From assembly GCF_031877795.1 (NCBI RefSeq), contig NC_133933.1, forward strand, positions 4,710,632 to 4,774,631: 64,000 nt of DNA, read 5' to 3'. The notes under the pieces were generated by a model that saw only the letters and a program-made list of their open reading frames with translations, was not told where the DNA came from and made no database searches. How positions within the stretch are numbered: position 1 is the stretch's first letter; each line of letters begins with the position of its first letter. A program made the position numbers and the translations under genes. Positions 56,982 through 64,000 of the stretch are shown here, one piece after another. Source of the DNA: Strix aluco. Lineage: Eukaryota; Chordata; Aves; Strigiformes; Strigidae.

Positions 56982-57140
56982 TTTCAGTTGGAAAGGACCT
57001 AAACCAATCATTTAGTCCAACTGCTTGACCAATTCAGGGCTGACCAAGTTAAAGCACGTTGTTAAGGGCATTGTCCAAATGCCTCTTAAACACTGACAGG
57101 CTTGGCTTCATTTTATGATGTCTCTAGGTTGCCAGTGTGA
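56861..57140 (-). mobile_element. CR1-type 3' end with expanded pentanucleotide tail
   Basis: Sense on the - strand. The body (about 57140 down to 56982) reads TGTCAGTGTTTAAGAGGCAT and ends CCTTTCCAACTGAAAT, a CR1 3' end of a different subfamily from the others here. Its terminal ATTCT repeat has grown into about 120 bp of (AGAAT)n at 56861-56981, including four AGAAAT hexamer variants. Confidence 0.8.
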
Positions 57141-57950
57141 CACTGTAGTAAAAAAATGCGTGCACCAGTTAACGTACTTTTGACAGAGATGAAGATGTAT
57201 TAGTGTCAGTGAATGCATGTGGATATGCAGAAGATCTGAGGAGGGTGCAAGAAAAGGAGAAACTAGTTCTCACTGGAGCAATGGCTCTCCTCTAACTTAA
57301 CTTTTGTCCTTGGGCAGTTTCTCATCTCACCTGACCGCCCTGCCCAGGGTCCATCGGTGGAGACCGACGGGCAGCTCCTGCCATGGTGGTGCCAGAAGAC
57401 GAGTTGCTGTAACAGCCCTGCTCTGGGCTGCTTCCCGGGGTGCTTTACATCCAAGGCTGCTTTGACCTTCAAAATCAAAGTATTTCAGTATTTTCACAGA
57501 AAACCCTGAAACAAACAATTTCTGATCTCCAAAATGTATCCTCTTCCAGCCAACACTCTTTGCAGTGAAACTGCATTTTCCATAAAATGAACTACTTATC
57601 TGAAACATTTCTTCCTATTCTTTTATTCAGGCATTTTCTCTCTTGTTGAACTCAACAGGCAGCAGCAATATTCTTCTAAATGACTTATGTAAAAACCTAT
57701 AATTTTCTGATATCAGACAATCAGAAATAAAACCATAGTTGTCTGAGTACACTGTTCTCATAATGGTGTATGAGAACAAATTAACCTAGTGATATAAATT
57801 ATAAAAAACTTCTGAGCTGTGTGCTTCTTGCAGTTATTCGTACTGTGGTTGATTTTTATTTGCACAGTGATAAATTTCCTGCAAGATTACACAAAATTGG
57901 TAACGGCTCTTCTCACACCAAGCCAATGTCGCAGTAAGACGCACCCATGG

Positions 57951-57963
57951 ACACTAGGTGGCA
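57951..57963 (+). promoter_or_regulatory. CTCF-like motif, + strand
   Basis: ACACTAGGTGGCA, identical over 13 bases to the - strand motif at 54828-54840 and pointing the other way, so the two sites are divergent. Confidence 0.4.
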
Positions 57964-58212
57964 TATTTGTATTATAGCTGTACAGGGGGGTATGGAAATT
58001 AACTGAAGTAGTATTGTATTGTCACTTTAAAAACATGGTAAATCAAATAGCCCTCAAGAGCAAAGCATTATCCCTTTGAAAGAAAAAGCTTCTACTTAAA
58101 TATGTTTCTGTAGTTTCTTCTGGCACTGTGTTTAGTGATCACAATAAACTGAAAGTGGGGCTGCCTTACAGGACAATTGCAAATCTGACCATAATCACCT
58201 GTAGATGAAGAT

Positions 58213-58500
58213 AATCATGGAAGAACTGAGGCTGGAAAGGACTTCTGCAGGTCATCCAGTCCAACCTCCTGCTCAGAGCAGAGCTAACGCCAAAATCCAG
58301 TCAGGCTGTTCAGGGCACTGTCCATCAAATTTTGTCCTCACCAAAGGCTGAGATCCCACAGCCCCTCCAGGCTGCTGTCCCGCTGTTCAACCAGGCTTGC
58401 TGGCAAAACATCTTCCTTTCACCCAGAATTTCCTATGCTGCAAGGTGTTGGCTCTTGCACTTTCTGGAGACGCCCCCTCTATCTTCTCTCCTCCCAGCTG
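58213..58500 (-). mobile_element. Diverged CR1 3'-end fragment
   Basis: Sense on the - strand. GGCTGGAAAGGACTTCTGCA, CATCCAGTCCAACCTCCTGC and the phrases that follow are typical of older CR1 3' ends. The right boundary is uncertain because similarity fades after about 58440. Confidence 0.7.
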
Positions 58501-58737
58501 AGCATGCGCCAGGCCCAATGTGTGATTGCAAAGCATGTAATTAGGAACCGTGAGATAGTAAGCATGAATTTTCATGATGTGGTTACAAGGAAGGCCCACG
58601 AGATGTCAGCAGCCTTCCAGGTCCTGTCCCGGCCAAAGCAGTGCTGTAGGTCCACAGTATCCTGGTGGGATGGGAGCCAACCTTTGGGCAAGAACTTCAG
58701 ACTGTCCCATCTGCAGAGGTACCAAGGGAGACCTGCT

Positions 58738-59421
58738 AGTCAGAGAGGGACCTGGGGTGTTGATTGACAGCCGGCTGAACATGAGCCAGCAGTGTGCCCA
58801 GGTGGCCAAGAAGGCCAATGGCATCCTGGCTTGTATCAGAAATAGCGTGGCCAGCAGGGACAGGGAAGGGATCTTACCCCTGTACTCGGCACTGGTGAGG
58901 CTGCACCTCGATTGCTGGGTTCAGTTTTGGGCCCCTCACTCCAGAAAGGACATTGAATGACTCGAGCGTGTCCAGAGAAGGGCAACGGAGCTGGTGCAGG
59001 GTCTGGAGCACAGGTCTGATGGGGAGCGGCTGAGGGAACTGGGGGGGTTTAGTCTGGAGAAGAGGAGGCTGAGGGGAGACCTCATCGCCCTCTACAACTA
59101 CCTGAAAGGAGGGTGCAGAGAGCTGGGGATGAGTCTCTTGAACCAAGGAACAAGCAATAGGACAAGAGGGAATGGCCTCAAGCTGCACCAGGGCAGGGTT
59201 ACACTGGCTGTTAGGAAGTATTTCTTTCCAGAAGGGGTTGTTGGGCGTTGGAATGGGCTGCCCAGGGCGGGGGTGGAGTCCCCATCCCTGGAGGGGTTGA
59301 AGAGTCGGGTTGACCCAGCGCTGAGGGATCTGGCGGAGTTGAGAACGGTCAGTGTGAGGTTAATGGTTGGACTGGAGGATCTTCAAGGTCTTTTCCAACC
59401 GAGATGATTCTGTGATTCTGT
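58738..59421 (+). mobile_element. CR1 LINE fragment, 3' end
   Basis: Sense on the + strand, antisense to PAK5, about 680 bp, ending in two clean octamers ATTCTGTG. The frame at 58994-59407 reads 137 aa and differs at about five residues from the copy at 25183, sharing AVRKYFF and LAELRTVS. A frame break near 58960 separates it from the upstream [15 protein letters not shown] part. Confidence 0.94.
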
Positions 59422-60230
59422 GGGAGGAGTAAGTACAAGGAGGAGCTACCAAGAAGGAGAGGTAAAAATCTGGGAAAGCTTTGTCCACCTGCCCCCAACA
59501 GAGGGCAAAGCCTTTGAGCGGCTCTTTATTTCTAAACCCCCTTTTCCTGGTCAGGCATTTCCCCCGTGCGGTTCCATGCGGGAGGAGAGGGCTGAGGGTC
59601 ACCTAATGAGAGCTGGACATTTCTGACTGCTCAAGGCCAGACAAGGACCCTGCTCATCTCCTCTCTTTGAGGTCTTTGGCCACTCAGCACTGCTGTGCAC
59701 GGCTCTGTGCAAACGCTCGGTGTCCTCCATCTATGTAAGTCCATATTCCTCCATAAATGTAGGAATAAAATGACACCTTAAACGAGACTTGAATTTCATG
59801 TCTCGAAATGCTTTAAGAGGCCAAATAGGATGGGGAAGAGAAATATCTGCTTTTCCTCTGTCAACAAGCACAGTAAACAGAAGCTTTGATTTTCATGTCA
59901 AAGCTGTTAAAAGGGCCATGACCAGTAACTCATTTTCTCATTATTTTTTACCCTGTGTAGTAGAGAGGCTGCAATACAGCAGTAGAAGCTTAGAAAAGTT
60001 TTAAAAATTACAGTTAACTCGCCAGGATGAGGGTCAAAGTTTGAGAGGCAGAAGTGAGAAAAATGAAAATTAATAAGACAAAACATACAGACTAGACCAC
60101 TGAAACATGAGGATGAAAGAGAGAGAAAAGCCAGTGACCCTGTGGTCTGTCCCCTACAGAAATTCTCTGCTCTGCAACACCCACAGATTGCAGGACACCA
60201 GGTAAGTGAACTGCTGCAGATTAATGGCAT

Positions 60231-60264
60231 AATTAATGTGCATCTCAAATTAATGTGCATCTCA
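60231..60264. repeat. 17-bp tandem duplication
   Basis: AATTAATGTGCATCTCA occurs twice in direct succession. Confidence 0.8.
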
Positions 60265-63200
60265 GCCCAGCCGTGAGGCAATTCAAGGGCATTTTGGTGA
60301 ACTGATGAAAAGGATGTTGTTTTCTCTACTTTTAAGGCAGTTCAATTCGTACATTACAGAAGACGCTCCTTCCATTTTGCTTGACAATACAGCATCGATG
60401 TGAAGCTGAGGATCTTGCTCTGCCTTTGCTGGCTGAACACTGACCCCTCCACATCACCAAGCTGTGCTCATGCTCACCTCAGTGCATGTCAGATACCACG
60501 GGGCAGTGAAAGCCCTCATCCCCCTACACCCCGTGTTTTCGAGGGAAGAAAACGGGGAGAAAATTCAGGAAACGTCAACATGGGTGGATTTTTTGCAATG
60601 TGCTCAGGGGAGAAGAACATGCAGAAGTCCCATGAGGAAGGATTCAGTCCTCTTGATGCCTCTACTATGTCTTTGGCCACCCAGACACTCACAGCCACCT
60701 CCCTCCTTGCTCCAGGACAAGCCCACCACCATGTCAACCTCAAGTTGGGTACCTTGATCTTGCTGACGGTGTGGATGGGTGAGACTGCCCAAAGCATCAA
60801 CAAAAGCAAAGCGATGGCATGCATGTACCAGCACAGACAACTGAAAAATAATCCCCGTGTGGTGTTTTTTTCCTTCAGTAACTGACAGAAGTGAGGACGC
60901 TCAGCTGTTCGCTACACTGGGAAACATGAGAAGGGATTTTAACAAGTCTTCAGTGCTGTCCTGCTCCCACTGACAGCAGCAGACATTCAAGCATCTTAAT
61001 GGAGCATCTTTATAAAGCCAATGCTAAATTCTTTTGGCAAAAATCCCCAAAAGAAGGGTTGTGGTGTTTGTTTTCCTAATATTCATAATATTTTGAGCAG
61101 AGTGAAGAATGAGTTTTGCTGCCTTAAGGACAATGCATTTGCTTAGTTATTGATTCTGAAGCTTTCCAAAAATCAAAGGGTGGCAACAAATTGAGGCTCC
61201 TGTGTAGCGTAACGGTGATGACAGGCCAAGCATATTGTGTGCTGAGGGCAAACACGCAAACCATGAGCTCCAGGTACACATGGGACAACTACAAAGTACT
61301 GAAGCAAGAGGACCAAGAGGCCTGGCATCAGGATCTCAGACTTCATGAAACCTATTACAAAGGAAGACACAGCCAATTCACATTTTTCATGAGGAGATGT
61401 TTTCTGTGAGAAATCGGCCTTTTTTTGAACCCCCCTGTCTCCACACCCCAAACCTATCAAGATCACTGCCGCTTTCCATTTTTCATTAAATTTTCTGCCG
61501 TGTTTTACTGACTCCTGTTAGCATCTGAAATACACAATACTCAGCTGGTATCTGGGTCACCCACACCGGGAAGGGGAATCCCATTATTGTCTCTCCTTGT
61601 ACTTGAAATGAATGAATTTGTACAGTCAGCTCAGGTTTGGATTCAAACGCTGGTATTACCATGACAAGCCGCCACCACCCGCGTGCAAAAGCACTACAAG
61701 CCTTTCATCCCAGCCAACGCAGAGGCAGGGCGATGACATCCCCCAGGATATTTGGGAGCCCAGGGCACTGCCTGTTCGTCATTGCTGCTGCTGCTGCCTT
61801 TGAATATAGATGAAGCAGTGAGAATATTTATCGTTTATTGGTTTTACCTAAAGCGATGCACTGTGTACCATCAGATCCTATCTGCTTTGCAGACTGAGAA
61901 ACAAACAAACACCATTATCCGGGGAAGCTGCAAAACCTACATAAGCCAAGAAGAAGTCTTTCCCTTCCTCTGCTTCAGCTTTGGGTGAAGCCCAAAGCAA
62001 GCAAACACCAGTTCTGCCTCGAAAACAAGAAATCATGCTCTCAAAGTCTACCTCTATGATCTGTGCTACTCTTCAGTCACGAAGGAGCACCTATTAGCAG
62101 GAACATTTCTGCCTCACAGCATACGGGTAGTCAATACTGAAGGAAGTAATCAAACAGAGAATAAATTTAGGAGTGCAGAATAGCGGTGTTACAAGGCTGC
62201 TGTATGACCTGAAACCACAGCTTGAACTAACTCTGGCCAAATGCCTCAGCCTGACTTAATACTGTGACTCAGGACACAATTATCAATCTTCTTCTGCTAC
62301 ACCTCAGTGCCCTCACAAGTGTGTTAATGAAACTATCAACTGCTGGCTGGAAAAGAGAGAAGTTGCAAACAGTATTGAGATCTCAGAATCTGTGGTTCGT
62401 ATCTTCACGAACTGCAAGTGTATTTTAAATCTTCAGTTCTCACAGAAGTTATGAAATCCTCAGTGCCTAAATAACCTTTCAACAGAACTAAAGGTGCTGG
62501 TGCATGTGCACACATAAAAAAGTTCATCTAAATTAAATGGCTATGCTGAACTAGTTTAGCAACATTAAATATTCTTAAAGTGGCCAGAACTCAGTTTCTC
62601 TCCAGAAGTTATATCAAAAGAAGGCATGTTAATTCTTAATAAATATACAGTAAAATGATATCTTGCAATAGAGTTAAAAGGAAATTCTCAGATAACAGTC
62701 AATGCCTTCTAGTTGCTCTTAAAACTAAGCTGTTTTTTCCAGCACTTTTATGAAGGCCCATTTCAACAGGCTGTATCTGAGTCTCAGATAGGGAAAGTAA
62801 CTGGAGGGTGAAGGCACAGTTTCTTGAATCCTTCAGTCTTAACCCCATATCCTTGTCTTACTACACCTTTGGAGCGGTGGCATGCAACTAACTGCAATTT
62901 GGGTAATCTGCTTCCAAATTCACATCTTCCATCTGCGCAGAAAACCCTTCGCGCGGGTTGCTCTGCAGATGGGTTGTTTGTGCTCAGCCCCACAGCCACT
63001 GGCGAGATGGGGACCAGGTTGCAGGCATCCTGTCCCCGAGACACACATCCTGGGATGCACAGCAGCATTAAGGACCACCACGGCCCAAGGCTGGAACAAC
63101 AAACTCAACTCGGGAGCTGCATTTTGGTTCCTGGCCCCAGCTGGCACAGGATGGTTTAGTTCAGAAGTGCATCCCTGATATACACACATATATAGATCTC

Positions 63201-64000
63201 TGATACACAGAGAGAAAAGCAAGAATTCACAATTTCTTGGAAAAAACTGACAGTGATTTTCTCCACTTCAGAATGGGGTGATTACTCATTTGGGGCTTGA
63301 TCCTTCACACCCTGCAGAGCGTATTGTTTCAGTGGGACTCTGCACATGAATCCAGCTAGGCATATGTTCATTCGCAGGCCACGACCCAGAGTCGTATTGC
63401 TAATACATTTTAAAACTTTTTAAACTTACAGATTAATGGCTCCAGAACTGCAGAAGAGACGGTACTGCTGCAGGATAGTAACTGATTTTTTTTCATTTTA
63501 AAACATCTTTATGCATCCACATCTTTAGGCAACCAATATTTTGGTGTTAAGGGTGGCTGTGGAACAAAGTTGCTCTCCTCCCCTAGCAGGAAAAGGTTTG
63601 CCTACTTTTTTCCTCATTATTGTGGGCCTCTTATTCAATAAGATGTTTTATTACAGAAAAAAAATCAAGACTTTGGTTTTATCTCCCTTGTCCTGTAGCA
63701 ATACCCAGCAGGCTTGATCAGCAAGTGATGAGTGTCCTTCAGGAGCAGGCAGTAAATATAAATTTAGCAAAGAGCACTTATCAAATATAAATACAGGGTC
63801 TGTGCTCTCGGGATTATCTGATTTTCTCTGGCTGCAGAAAAATCCACATAAAAATGAAATCCTAAATTTATTTTGCAGCTGCATGATGGCAAGATGTACG
63901 TGGCCTGCGGGGTATAGGCTTCCACCAGCACACAGGTGTGATTTACTGGGATGTTAGGATCTGCAATCCCAGAAATGCTGCTAAATCAGGGCAAGTTTGT

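Larger units (their letters stand above)
41093..64000 (-). other. PAK5: PAK5 upstream intron (probable), no coding exon found
   Basis: Both strands were read for the CRIB exon (human-like start MFGKKKKK, SGPSNFEHRVHTGFD) and it was not found, so this 23 kb is read as intron. It holds three CR1-group elements (46624, 56861-57140, 58738) and a fourth of another type (58213), a 21-bp minisatellite (42199), two CTCF-like motifs and a 3'-UTR-like AT-rich island (49430-50372). AT-rich stretches at 42760-42850 and 52060-52400 look like non-coding element sequence. The many short open frames show no domains. Confidence 0.65.

Noticed and set aside
41093-64000. Search for the PAK5 CRIB exon
   Set aside because: No frame on the - strand resembles the CRIB or the MFGKKKKK start. 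The exon is taken to lie outside the window.

Overview
The window is vertebrate nuclear DNA, almost certainly from a bird. The evidence is spliced genes with GT/AG introns, several CR1-type LINE fragments ending in the ATTCTGTG octamer repeat, and compact intergenic distances. It holds two neuronal genes in tail-to-tail orientation: a complete LAMP5 (+ strand, coding exons 4026-13244) and the 3' part of PAK5, also called PAK7 (- strand, coding exons 40938 down to 21930). The same order and orientation is known on human chromosome 20p12, where PLCB4 lies to the left of LAMP5.

Layout: 1-223 looks like the end of a 3' UTR with two AATAAA signals, perhaps PLCB4 by synteny. 224-3170 shows no gene. 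About 3180-5350 is a CpG island with the LAMP5 start and its first four coding exons. Exon 5 is at 6498-6686 and exon 6 at 13066-13244. The spliced LAMP5 frame is 819 nt (272 aa) with no stop. About 14190-19890 is intergenic and holds only simple repeats. About 19880-21929 is the probable PAK5 3' UTR. Seven PAK5 coding exons lie between 21930 and 40938. They join in frame to 655 residues: the long Ser/Tyr-rich linker and the whole kinase domain. The CRIB-bearing N-terminal exon was not found and probably lies beyond 64000, so 40939-64000 is read as PAK5 intron.

The PAK5 introns carry five fragments of one CR1 group (22296, 25183, 37432, 46624, 58738) and two of other CR1 types (56861, 58213). 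One of the latter has a pentanucleotide microsatellite grown from its 3' tail.

LAMP5 encodes a brain-type endosomal/plasma-membrane LAMP protein and PAK5 a group II p21-activated kinase. The sequence shows no functional link between them beyond conserved synteny. I found no wholly new system. The most interesting signals are a 17-nt micro-exon-like element 137 nt upstream of the first PAK5 exon seen, which would supply an in-frame ATG and a CRIB-less kinase; four TCGCGA sites arranged nearly symmetrically in LAMP5 intron 1; two divergent CTCF-like motifs sharing an exact 13-mer; and a 3'-UTR-like island with a good acceptor at 49.4-50.4 kb.
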